From JABWCQ01 sp964587105 (GTDB lineage: Bacteria > Electryoneota > RPQS01), in NCBI GenBank assembly GCA_964587105.1, contig CAZPKG010000008.1, positions 1 to 64,000 of the forward strand: DNA of 64,000 nt. The letters run 5' to 3'. Below, in pieces: positions 36,126 through 44,407 of this stretch (position 1 is the first letter of the stretch; every line of letters starts with the position of its first letter). The position numbers and the translations under genes are program-made. Under the pieces are notes generated by a model that did not search any database, was not told the DNA's origin, and saw only the letters and a program-made list of their open reading frames with translations.

Positions 36126-37390
36126 GGCGTATTCAATGAGAAATAAAACCGGACGCTCTCATCGCTGAACGCAATTTCAGTTTTCGCGATCAAGTTTGTT
36201 GTGTTGTAGAACCGGAATCCTCCACCATAGCCGATTTGCCAATCTGACAACTTTGTATCCTCAAAAATATCGTGCGTGACTTGACCGCCATCCACAAACA
36301 CGACGGCATCGACAATTTTCGCCCAGGGAATCCAGACCGGATAGCGATACTCAGCTGTGGCGATGACGTAGTCGTTGTCTCTGAATCTGCCGCGAGTGAA
36401 TCCGCGAACTGTTCCATAACTTCCGACTTCCGCCAAGTGGTAAAACGGAGTCGCTGAACCTTCAAGCGCCTGCGTCATCTCGCTCGCGCCGCGTAGCGCA
36501 AGTATCCTGTCATTGAATAGATGAATATGCTGGGTAAAGTCGATTCCGGTCTTCCAGAAGCTCAAGTTATCATTGTGGATGTCGTTGTAGAACTGTGCGG
36601 CAACTTTGCCAATCCGTCCCTTAGTCGGGTGACCCGGATCGTTCGTATCATTATAATGCAGCGATAATTCCGTCCCCTGAAACCGGTTCTTGTCTTTCAA
36701 ACCGGGAAGGACAGTATCAGAGTATGCTTCTGAAATTGTCGGTTCAATACCATTTCGCCCGTCAAAAATGCTGGTGTTGCTGATTCCTGCGCTCAGGTTG
36801 GCGCGAATGTGCTTGCTGAGTCGCTTATGTAATGTCACTTCAAGGAGAACGTCCTCCTCTGAATATGAAACTTTGTTCTCAGACTGCGATTCTGATCCAA
36901 TGCCGTAGAAGGCCTCGCCGGTGAGCGAGCGGTAGCGAAGGGAGTAGTCAGAAGTATAACCTGATCCCAACTCAACCTTTGACCATTCAATCGAGTAGAG
37001 TTGGCGGCTGTCTAACCATGATGAGGCTGTGGTGACAAGTTCGGCTCGTTGGGCAAGGCAATTCAGTTTCGTATATCTTAGACCTGCACCTGTTCTGGGA
37101 GCATATACCGGCGTGAAGCCCGCGCCGCCCACAACGCTAACGACTTTATGCACGACTCCCGTTTCCACAAGATAGACACCCGCGTAGCCAAGCCCCAAGA
37201 TTGTGTATCGCACCGGAGCATAGGCTAACTGTCCCGGGAATGAGACTATTCGTTCGATCGTTGTATTCGCTGGAATGCGTTTCGGTCGAGCCTGAATCGA
37301 GTCAGGGGAGCCCTGATCTGCTGCAGCTATTTGCACTACGCAGACAAAAAGCACAATTGCAAGTAGTCGAAAGCGTGTTCGGCAACTCAT
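36122..37390 (-). CDS. Omp85-like outer-membrane beta-barrel without POTRA domains
   Basis: The 422-residue protein has a signal peptide (RLLAIVLFVCVVQIAAADQ) and a C-terminal barrel with alternating strands ending in FYFSLNTP. The Omp85 loop-6 signature appears as GTVRGFTRGRFRD, followed by NDYVIATAEYRYPVW and VDAVVFVDGGQV, as in BamA/TamA barrels. The region before the barrel is too short for several POTRA domains. It is probably an export or lipid-handling pore. The ATG at 37390 is one base after the histidine kinase stop, and its own end overlaps the kinase-like lipoprotein gene, so the two envelope proteins probably work together. Confidence 0.82.
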   Translation of the reverse strand: MSCRTRFRLLAIVLFVCVVQIAAADQGSPDSIQARPKRIPANTTIERIVSFPGQLAYAPVRYTILGLGYAGVYLVETGVVHKVVSVVGGAGFTPVYAPRTGAGLRYTKLNCLAQRAELVTTASSWLDSRQLYSIEWSKVELGSGYTSDYSLRYRSLTGEAFYGIGSESQSENKVSYSEEDVLLEVTLHKRLSKHIRANLSAGISNTSIFDGRNGIEPTISEAYSDTVLPGLKDKNRFQGTELSLHYNDTNDPGHPTKGRIGKVAAQFYNDIHNDNLSFWKTGIDFTQHIHLFNDRILALRGASEMTQALEGSATPFYHLAEVGSYGTVRGFTRGRFRDNDYVIATAEYRYPVWIPWAKIVDAVVFVDGGQVTHDIFEDTKLSDWQIGYGGGFRFYNTTNLIAKTEIAFSDESVRFYFSLNTP

Positions 37391-37391
37391 T

Positions 37392-38267
37392 TCAGCAATT
37401 CTGTTGCTTCGCGTCTGCAACTGCTTCGCCCTGATCAATTGGGATGAATATCGTGAATGTCGTCCCCTTATTAACTTCACTTGTGACTGAAATGACTCCT
37501 CCGTGAGCTTGCACGATGGACTTGACAATGAACAAACCAAGTCCGGTGCCAACTCCTACTTGCTTTGTCGTGAATCCGGGTTCGAAAATCTTGTCCAGCA
37601 ATTCTGGAGGGATCCCCTTGCCGGTGTCAGCAAAATCTATCCGGATGCAGCTATTTGTGACACCTGTCGTAATCGTAATCTCGCCGCCATTCTCCATAGC
37701 CTGCCGAGAATTAACCAGTAGATTCAGGAATACTTGATTTAGCTGGCCCGGGTAGCACAGAATCGAGGGGATTTCGCCAAACTGCTTTGTCACTCGAATC
37801 TTATGCTTGATTTCGTGCTCGATGAGCGTGAGTGTGTCCTCTATGCCTTCATTGATATTTGCCACAGTGCGCTCAGCTTCGTCAATTCTCGCAAAGCTAC
37901 GTAATCTGCGTACGATAGCTGTAACACGCAGTGCGCCGTTTGCGATGACCCGATTTGCATCATCGATGATTGTTAGAGTTGCCGCGACATTGGGATCATT
38001 GAGAATAGTGTTATCCGCACCATTGCAGGTCAAACTGCACTTGAGTTTGTCGAGAGCTTTGACTAACGTCGCGTGCATACTTCCAACTGCGCCGATGGGT
38101 GAGTTTATTTCGTGCGCAACGCCTGCCACTAACATTCCGATTGTCGCCATCTTCTCAGAATGGATTAGTTGCGCCTGAGTTTGATGAAGCTGCTCTTTGG
38201 CTGCCTCAAGTTCAGCCCTGAGCCGGCTAAGCTCGTCGTTTTCGGCGTTGCTATTTGCTGTGTCCAT
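37392..38267 (-). CDS. Soluble sensor histidine kinase
   Basis: The kinase has an N-terminal coiled coil (ELSRLRAELEAAKEQLHQTQ), a phosphoacceptor histidine in VAGVAHEINSPIGAVG, and a full ATPase domain (NLLVNSRQAM as N box, DTGKGIPPELLDKIFEPGF, GTGLGLFIVKS). No membrane helix or input domain is visible, so the signal may be cytoplasmic or come through a partner. The ATG at 38267 gives 291 residues; an in-frame TTG at 38330 would add 21. It is the first gene of the operon ending with the lone receiver. The ATPase and histidine regions closely resemble those of the kinase at 41431-43428. Confidence 0.88.
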   Translation of the reverse strand: MDTANSNAENDELSRLRAELEAAKEQLHQTQAQLIHSEKMATIGMLVAGVAHEINSPIGAVGSMHATLVKALDKLKCSLTCNGADNTILNDPNVAATLTIIDDANRVIANGALRVTAIVRRLRSFARIDEAERTVANINEGIEDTLTLIEHEIKHKIRVTKQFGEIPSILCYPGQLNQVFLNLLVNSRQAMENGGEITITTGVTNSCIRIDFADTGKGIPPELLDKIFEPGFTTKQVGVGTGLGLFIVKSIVQAHGGVISVTSEVNKGTTFTIFIPIDQGEAVADAKQQNC

Positions 38268-38330
38268 GATATTTTGTTCAAGGGACGGTTTGGGTGGTAA
38301 GTAAGCGAGCGGTGCTAGAATATTGGACAA

Positions 38331-38643
38331 ATCAGTCGTAATATTCGCTCACTCTTCGCTTGCCCTCTGCTTTACATTAACCTGCAAAATACGAAGATTT
38401 GGTGAAATTTTCTCGGTTCTGCTAACCAATACTTATGATAATAAGGAGGATACAATTTCGCTGGCGCTGCATAAATGCCCGCACATCCTTTTAAGAATCT
38501 CAGAAGATCAGTATTTATACCACGATAAAGGATCGTGCTCTGAGGCTCGGATTCTGATATACTATTGAATTTATGCAAAATCAAGTGTAAATAGTGTTGA
38601 TAGACAGTTATGTTTCCAGTTTCGTACCAACTACTCCAGATTT
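38331..38643. promoter_or_regulatory. Divergent promoter region of the two signalling clusters
   Basis: This 313-base AT-rich region separates the two divergent histidine-kinase clusters and must drive both. I see no long inverted repeat. A GATATACT near 38557 could be a plus-strand -10 box, without a clear -35. Confidence 0.35.
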
Positions 38644-39582
38644 GTGAACCTTCGCGCAACCATAGGCATTGGGCTTCAGCTCTTACTTGTCGTACTAACT
38701 GCCCAGGCACAGGGGCGTGACTCAAAATGGAATTTGACAGATGCGACGATCTCGCGGTCGACAAGCATTTCTCGCATCGATACCGTAGCGACGACAAACA
38801 GAATTTACGGCAGCCGCCTGTTCGGCAAATCGGCGTTTTCTCGTAACATTTTGAGAGACATGAAGTTCGTTGGTCGGACGGGGGTTTCGGACGCTGTCTG
38901 GGTGTACTCCTCACCTGTTCGTGTGAAGCCCAAGGCGCTGAAGTACCTTGCCGGTGTCGTTGCGATCGGAGCCGGAATCTACTTCCTTGACGATGAGATC
39001 AGTGCCGGGTTGCATCGCAACAAGGATTACTGGCTCATCGAGCCCTTTCATGAGGCGGGCGAGTTCCTTGAGCCGGTCGGAAGACAAGGGACGATGAACA
39101 AGTATATTCTCGGTACCGCTGCGGTTTCTTACCTTGTTGGATTTGAGTGGTTGTCCCGAATGAGCGCTGAGATTCTCGAAAGCTATTTGATCGCCGGGCC
39201 GCCAAAGGTCATTGTCAACAAAGTGACTGGACGTCCCCGACCGATTGAAGGGTACGGTTCAATCCACTGGGATTTCTTTGAACCGGGACAGTCTTTTTTC
39301 TCCGGCCATTCATCACATGCGTTCCAAATCGCACGCATAATGGACGAGAACATTCATTTTTTGCCAATAGATATTTTACTTTACATGAGTGCGGCATCAA
39401 TCGCTATTCAGCGCATTGACTCGCGTTGGCATTGGGCCTCTGACGTGTGGGTCGGAGGAGCTTATGGCTACGCGGTTGCCGACGCCCTTGCAGGCCGCCA
39501 TCGCTTGAAATGGATGAGCGTTCGTCCGTTCGGCGGCGGGCGAGATGGCGCATCCGGATTGTGGTTTTCTTTTCGACTCTGA
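38644..39582 (+). CDS. Exported PAP2-superfamily phosphatase
   Basis: The 312-residue protein has a signal peptide (IGIGLQLLLVVLTAQAQG) and a PAP2 phosphatase domain. The three motifs are KVTGRPRP, FFSGHSSHAF (the usual PSGH has Phe instead of Pro) and SRWHWASDVWVG, which supply the catalytic histidines and arginines. PAP2 enzymes dephosphorylate phosphatidic acid, isoprenyl pyrophosphate or sugar phosphates outside the cytoplasm. The start is GTG at 38644. It is the first gene of a plus-strand cluster with a barrel protein, a PstS-like protein and a histidine kinase, which hints at a phosphate-related role. Confidence 0.85.
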   Translation: MNLRATIGIGLQLLLVVLTAQAQGRDSKWNLTDATISRSTSISRIDTVATTNRIYGSRLFGKSAFSRNILRDMKFVGRTGVSDAVWVYSSPVRVKPKALKYLAGVVAIGAGIYFLDDEISAGLHRNKDYWLIEPFHEAGEFLEPVGRQGTMNKYILGTAAVSYLVGFEWLSRMSAEILESYLIAGPPKVIVNKVTGRPRPIEGYGSIHWDFFEPGQSFFSGHSSHAFQIARIMDENIHFLPIDILLYMSAASIAIQRIDSRWHWASDVWVGGAYGYAVADALAGRHRLKWMSVRPFGGGRDGASGLWFSFRL

Positions 39583-39605
39583 ACTTACCTCCAACTAATC
39601 GCACT

Positions 39606-40973
39606 ATGGCGACGTCGAAGTTTACAATTTTGTCAGCGTTTCAAGCAATGGTCGGAAAGCGATCATTCGTCTTGTTGTCAACGCTCTTTGTGTTGTCCGC
39701 TGGTCAATCCGAGCAGATGGTGATTGCACAAATGCAGAACCTGTATGTCAGCGGTTTTGCAAGTCAGGGATTCGTGACCACCTCGGCCAATCAACTACTG
39801 GTTGATAGATCATCAAAGGGCAGTTTTGAGTACAACGAAGTTGGTACGACGGTCCAAGCGAACCCGACGGATCGGCTGCGAGTGGGAATCCAGTTCTTGG
39901 CGCGCGATCTCGGCTTGGAAGGCAACAATCAAGTCTATATTGATTGGGCAGGCGGTGACTATCAGTGGCGCGATTTCTTAGGAGTGCGGGTCGGGAAGAT
40001 CAAACTTCCATTAGGCTTCTACAATCAAGGACGCGATATTGACATGCTGCGAACCTGCGTGTTGCTGCCGCAGAGCGTGTACAATGAGGGTCTCCGCGAT
40101 TTCGTCCTCGCGCATGAGGGAATGAGCCTGTACGGCAACGTGCCGCTGCGCAAGTCCGGCTACTTCGACTATGAACTGTGGTGTGGAACGCTCAACATTC
40201 CGAATCCCAAGAACGGGTTCTGGGGCGGCAGCTTCGGTTTAGGTGGGGTCAATTCCGCCTATCCGATTGCTCTTGAAATCGCAAACGAATATGGTGCCGA
40301 TTCCTCTTCTGTATCTGTGGAATACCTTGGTTCATCGGATGAAAAAGTCCTCTTTCCGGTTGTATATGGTGGCGCATTCACATGGTCGCCACCGGTCCCC
40401 GGTTTACGGCTCGGAACAACGATTATCGTCGGCGAATTTGAGCTATCAAACAATTGGCAATATGCGGTTTCGCTGATTGATTCCAATGGAAATCCGCGCG
40501 ATTTTACCCGGCAATTTCACTACAGCGATGAATTCGACATTGACCAGATATTCACATTCTCCGGAGAGTATGTTTGGCGCTGCCTTACAGCCGCAGCGGA
40601 GTTAAGTTCAAACGTAATGAAAGAAGGGAACTCCAGTACAAACCGGGAAGAAGGCTACTACGGCATGTTGAACTGCCGCACCAATAAGTGGCTTACATGC
40701 GGCGCGTATTACGGCGTATATTATCCTCGAGCCAATGATCGTTGGGGTAAGTTCGCAATTGAACAAGGGTTCCCGGACTACGCTGGTTGGGAGAAAGATC
40801 TCGTACTCAGCACACGAATTGACGTCAATTCCAACATGATGGTGAAGGCGGAGTATCATTACATTGACGGCGTGGCGCTTCGCGAAGGTCAAATGATCTA
40901 TGATGAAGCACGAACAAATTCACTGGATCGCTTTTGGCATGCGCTGCTCCTGAAAACCACGGTCCACTTCTAA
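39606..40973 (+). CDS. Outer-membrane beta-barrel protein, porin-like
   Basis: The 455-residue protein starts at ATG 39606; the frame remains open upstream to 39447, but that part overlaps the PAP2 gene and lacks a signal. A signal peptide (RSFVLLSTLFVLSAGQS) is followed by amphipathic strands with many aromatic residues, such as GVRVGKIKLPLGFYNQGRDI, a pattern seen in phosphate-selective and similar porins. The last residue is Phe, as required for barrel insertion. It overlaps the next gene by one base (TAATG). I do not recognise a specific family. Confidence 0.75.
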   Translation: MATSKFTILSAFQAMVGKRSFVLLSTLFVLSAGQSEQMVIAQMQNLYVSGFASQGFVTTSANQLLVDRSSKGSFEYNEVGTTVQANPTDRLRVGIQFLARDLGLEGNNQVYIDWAGGDYQWRDFLGVRVGKIKLPLGFYNQGRDIDMLRTCVLLPQSVYNEGLRDFVLAHEGMSLYGNVPLRKSGYFDYELWCGTLNIPNPKNGFWGGSFGLGGVNSAYPIALEIANEYGADSSSVSVEYLGSSDEKVLFPVVYGGAFTWSPPVPGLRLGTTIIVGEFELSNNWQYAVSLIDSNGNPRDFTRQFHYSDEFDIDQIFTFSGEYVWRCLTAAAELSSNVMKEGNSSTNREEGYYGMLNCRTNKWLTCGAYYGVYYPRANDRWGKFAIEQGFPDYAGWEKDLVLSTRIDVNSNMMVKAEYHYIDGVALREGQMIYDEARTNSLDRFWHALLLKTTVHF

Positions 40974-41395
40974 TGCGTTACTTACGGATATTTGCCTTTG
41001 TGGCGCTAATTCTTTTCTTGCATGCCGTCGGTTGGGCGGCGGATACATTCGTATTTGTAAACAAGAGCGTACCGGACAAATCATTGGAGCGTGAATCCAT
41101 TGAACGGATCTATCTCGGCAAAAAGTCACAATGGTCGGACGGGACTCGAATTGTTCCCGTGGTCTTGAAGTCGGGCGCGACACACACGGCATTTGTGCGG
41201 AAATTTCTTGACCGGGACGCATCACAATTCTCGACCTATTGGAAGCAAGCTGTGTTTACAGGTCGCGGCGTTCCGCCTAAGTCTTTCGACTCGGAAGCGG
41301 AGTTGGTTGAATTTGTCAGTGTCACGCCGGGCGCGATTGGTTATGCCTCTTTCATGCCGTCGTCCAAACCTGTCAGCCGGATTGCCGTAAAATGA
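40973..41395 (+). CDS. Small PstS-like periplasmic binding-domain protein
   Basis: The 140-residue protein has a signal peptide (RIFAFVALILFLHAVGWAAD) and one lobe-sized domain like those of phosphate ABC-transporter binding proteins. ESIERIYLGKKSQWSDGTRI and TPGAIGYAS are the recognisable family segments. At this length it cannot form a complete two-lobe binding protein. The ATG overlaps the stop of the barrel gene, and a sensor kinase gene follows 35 bases later, so it may be the periplasmic input of that sensor. Ligand is unknown; phosphate is a guess from family resemblance. Confidence 0.78.
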   Translation: MRYLRIFAFVALILFLHAVGWAADTFVFVNKSVPDKSLERESIERIYLGKKSQWSDGTRIVPVVLKSGATHTAFVRKFLDRDASQFSTYWKQAVFTGRGVPPKSFDSEAELVEFVSVTPGAIGYASFMPSSKPVSRIAVK

Positions 41396-41430
41396 GCGGG
41401 TAAGCGTCTAATCCACTCCACATCCCTATT

Positions 41431-43428
41431 ATGAGATTTACTCACAAGATCATGTCTATGCCGTTGCTTGCTGCAATGGCATTTGTCGTTATTTACGGCA
41501 TTTCATATTTTCAAGCCGAACGGAACGCAGAGTTGGCCGATAGAATCGAACTAAAAGCCTTTCCTGCCGTGCGGCTGAGTCACGATCTTGAACTTCTGAC
41601 TCTCAGGATTCGGCACATTTTCCAGACCGCAATCGTATTGGAAGACGCCGACATGCTGTTTGAAGCGGATGACCTTCGTGCGCGTCAAGAATCGTTGCAG
41701 GATTCCCTGCGGAGATTACTGCCCGAACATGCCGCTCTGCTCCTTGAATCTGACGATGCATTCAAGTCATACTATGACCTTGCACGTGCGCTGACGCTTC
41801 AACTAATTGCAACCGAGTTGGATGAGGAACTCTTTCCAAAAGTCGAGGACATGAACCGACGCTATGAGAAGTTGGCTGCGCTGCAAGAGGAACTCGCGTC
41901 GCGGCTCTCCGGCGGCATGAACCTCGCTTTTCTGGAGGCGAGAGATTCCAGAGCAAGCTCACGAGTTCACATGCGTCTCGCGATCGTCTTCTGCTTGGCC
42001 ATGCTGGTTTTGATTACACTTGGACTAATCAGTTCAGTGTTGAGGCCATTGCGCAGAATCACGGCCGTAACGGAATCCATCGCGCACGGGAAGCTTGACG
42101 CTGTATTAGATTACCAATCGCACGATGAACTCGGTCGACTTGCAGACAGCGTCAGAAGGATGCAGCAAGCTCTGATCGCGGACATTTCCGAACGAGAAAG
42201 AGTCGGAGCCGCTCTGCGAGCAAGTGAAGAGCGCTACAGGGGAATCTTTGAGCACGCAACGGCAGGAATAATTCGTTCGTCACCTGAAGGCAAGGTGATC
42301 ACCGCGAATATGGCGCTTGTGAATATGCTGGGATATGATTCTGACGATCAGGCGCGCTCTGCCGTCACGGATATCGGCGCGCAGGTGTACCGCGATCCGA
42401 AAGAGCGCGAATTTGTCATGGCAACTCTCGCGCAACATGGCCAACTCACAGGAGAATTTGTTTTTCGCCGACGCGATGGATCTGAGTTCTATGTCGCGAT
42501 GAGCCTATGGGCCGAACGAGGAGAAGATGGTTCGGTCACGGCAATTGAAGGTATTGTCACGGACATTTCTGACCGCAAGGCCACGGAGCTTGCATTGAAG
42601 AAGGCGATGTCCGATCTTGAGTGTTCTTACGCATTACTTGAGAATACCAATGAGGACTTGAGCAATGCCAATCTTGAACTTCGTCTGACACAAGCGCAGC
42701 TTGTTCAATCAGAGAAGATGGCGTCGATGGGCCGATTCGTAGCCGGAATGTCGCATGAATTCAATAATCCGATATCCGCCGTTCAGAGTTCAAGTATGAA
42801 TATTCGCTCCTGCGTTGCGAAACTTGACAAAGCTGTCAAGGAGTTGCCTGATTCACCACAGTCATCGGAGATTCAGAAGTTGTTGTCTTTGCTTTTGCAG
42901 AGCGAGAAGGTCGTTACCGAGGGTTCACACCGCGTCGCCGGAATTGTGGCGAAGATGAAGAGTTTCGTAAAGCTCGACGAAGCCGATCGGCAGTTGTTTG
43001 ATTTCAACAATTGCATTGAGGATACACTCGCGGTCTTTGAGCATGAACGCAAGCCCGATATTGAGATCATCAAGGACTGCGGTGAACTGCCGCGAATCCT
43101 CTGTTACCCGGCCAAACTGAATCAGATGTTGTTGCAGTTGTTGAGCAATGCAAATCAAGCAATTTCCGCAAATGGCGTAATCCGGATTCACACTTTCGCT
43201 AAGCCCGGCGAAATTGTCGTTGAAGTAAGCGACAACGGAGTTGGGATTCCGCAAGACAAACTACCACGCATATTCGATCCGGGCTATACAACTTGGGGCG
43301 TCGGCGTGGGGGTTGGCTTAGGTCTGTCTATTGTACATCAAATCGTCCAAGAGCATGGCGGGAGCATCGAAGTCAAATCTGACGTCAACATTGGCACAAC
43401 TTTCAGAGTAACATTGCCGCTTGAATAA
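41431..43428 (+). CDS. Membrane sensor histidine kinase with HAMP and PAS domains
   Basis: The 665-residue kinase has two membrane helices (MSMPLLAAMAFVVIYGIS near the start, LAIVFCLAMLVLITLGLI near residue 185) around a helical periplasmic sensor region. HAMP (LRPLRRITAVTESIAHGKLD) and PAS (YRGIFEHATAGIIRSSPEGK) follow, then a coiled coil. The phosphoacceptor region is AGMSHEFNNPISAVQS, and the ATPase domain contains QLLSNANQAI and GVGVGLGLSIVHQIVQ. The upstream genes for an exported binding-domain protein and barrel suggest that it reads a periplasmic ligand. No response regulator is adjacent; the nearest is at 29336. Confidence 0.9.
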   Translation: MRFTHKIMSMPLLAAMAFVVIYGISYFQAERNAELADRIELKAFPAVRLSHDLELLTLRIRHIFQTAIVLEDADMLFEADDLRARQESLQDSLRRLLPEHAALLLESDDAFKSYYDLARALTLQLIATELDEELFPKVEDMNRRYEKLAALQEELASRLSGGMNLAFLEARDSRASSRVHMRLAIVFCLAMLVLITLGLISSVLRPLRRITAVTESIAHGKLDAVLDYQSHDELGRLADSVRRMQQALIADISERERVGAALRASEERYRGIFEHATAGIIRSSPEGKVITANMALVNMLGYDSDDQARSAVTDIGAQVYRDPKEREFVMATLAQHGQLTGEFVFRRRDGSEFYVAMSLWAERGEDGSVTAIEGIVTDISDRKATELALKKAMSDLECSYALLENTNEDLSNANLELRLTQAQLVQSEKMASMGRFVAGMSHEFNNPISAVQSSSMNIRSCVAKLDKAVKELPDSPQSSEIQKLLSLLLQSEKVVTEGSHRVAGIVAKMKSFVKLDEADRQLFDFNNCIEDTLAVFEHERKPDIEIIKDCGELPRILCYPAKLNQMLLQLLSNANQAISANGVIRIHTFAKPGEIVVEVSDNGVGIPQDKLPRIFDPGYTTWGVGVGVGLGLSIVHQIVQEHGGSIEVKSDVNIGTTFRVTLPLE

Positions 43429-43580
43429 ATGATGCTCAAGCCATTATCGAGCTAACTCAGCGCTCAGTGTCATTGGTGCGTAAAGAAGAATGAATGAGTT
43501 ACCGCATGTTTGGAATTAAGAATCTTGCCGGGTACATCAAGAAACGTTGATCGCCACTTCCCATTGAAACGAAAGGCAAG

Positions 43581-43620
43581 CAAAAAGGGTTTACCATTTC
43601 TGGTAAACCCTTGTTTTTTA
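43581..43620. terminator. Terminator hairpin, AAGGGTTTACC family, copied with the att repeat
   Basis: The stem AAGGGTTTACC (43585-43595) pairs perfectly with 43602-43612 and is followed by a T-run. It is the left part of the 82-base sequence duplicated at 61603-61684, and can serve the upstream kinase gene. Confidence 0.85.
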
Positions 43621-43621
43621 G

Positions 43622-43662
43622 CGGGGCCGACGGGACTCGAACCCGCGACCTCCGGCGTGACA
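43622..43662 (-). pseudogene. tRNA-Asp 3' fragment
   Basis: The fragment contains the anticodon loop TGTCACG, the variable region, an intact T-arm (GCGGGTTCGAGTCCCGT) and the 3' acceptor strand, but lacks the D-arm and 5' acceptor. It cannot make a functional tRNA. It is a remnant of the intact gene at 61644-61717. Confidence 0.88.
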
Positions 43663-43669
43663 TGCCTGG

Positions 43670-43793
43670 CATGTATCTGCTGTTAAATCATTGATTTAGC
43701 TTGCGCGTGGAATCAAATGACACTAGGTGAACACTGATTGGTCAGCGCTGGCGACGCCAAGCAGAATCAAGTGACGGCCGCGCATGGGACCAC
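43670..43793. repeat. Border-associated 124-base repeat, copy 1
   Basis: Starting CATGTATCTGCTGTTAAATC, this block aligns almost without gaps to 52010-52132; shared segments include ACTAGGTGAACAC or GCTAGGTGAACAC and TTGG. It lies immediately inside the att-like repeat. It shows no coding frame. Confidence 0.6.
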
Positions 43794-44407
43794 GGGTCGG
43801 AATCGAACGACTCTGGGCGAGCCACAAGACACGAACACGCCTTAAGAAGGTACGATAATGACTCTCTTGTACCAAATGCTCTGACAATGCGATTCGGAAC
43901 TTGATACTCCGGTATTCTGCAACGGCGGGGTTTGAAAAAGCAGTCTACTTTCTGACAGTTTAACTAACAGAAAAAGAAGCAGCCCTTTAACCGGGGCTGT
44001 ATGGCATCGAACTGTCGACCTAGGTCTAATATTTAGTCTCTTATGGCAACGCGATCTAGCACATTTTAACAAACGGGTCGGCCGCTTTCATGCGAGTGAC
44101 GACCAGTTTTATGATCTGTTTTACTGGCTAACAGATCCGAAATATGACTTCGAAAGCACGTCGGTACACTGGTTTCGCACTCGGATTCATCGGGAGGATT
44201 TGCTTTGCAGGATATCTAGCTCGCGCAATAGCCTCCCGCATGTTACCTTGATCCACCCGCTTCTCTAATCTTCAACATGGCGGAATCTCCGCGGGCCGGA
44301 ACACGAGCGAGAGATAATAGCACTGAGGTCTATTGCACGGACTTCAACAGACTTCAGGTCTATGAACTATCTTAGGCGTCTACCACTCGAGCATCTCATG
44401 TTTGAAT
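43794..44407. other. Non-coding remnant region inside the island border
   Basis: No gene is supported in this stretch of about 600 bases. Two pieces, near 43795-43822 and 43995-44040, resemble T-arm or anticodon regions of tRNAs on the minus strand (for example GGAATCGAACGACTC) but do not fold into complete tRNAs. It looks like decayed integration debris. Confidence 0.4.

Larger units (their letters stand above)
43581..43662 (-). repeat. Left border direct repeat (attachment-site remnant): tRNA-Asp 3' half plus terminator
   Basis: These 82 bases match 61603-61684 with a single T/C difference at 43598. The right part (43622-43662) is the 3' half of tRNA-Asp, from the anticodon loop to the discriminator base, and the left part is the tRNA terminator. 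Identity ends abruptly within the anticodon loop. This is the pattern left when an element integrates into a tRNA gene and restores it. Confidence 0.85.

Noticed and set aside
39447..39605. Upstream extension of the porin-like gene
   Set aside because: It overlaps the PAP2 gene, is Arg-rich, and a proper signal peptide begins only at 39606.
43795..44040. Possible additional tRNA genes suggested by T-arm-like segments
   Set aside because: No acceptor and anticodon stems can be paired; only short pieces resemble tRNA.
43842..44072. Open frame of 76 codons in the island border region
   Set aside because: Arg/Cys-rich composition with no coding pattern, overlapping tRNA-like debris.
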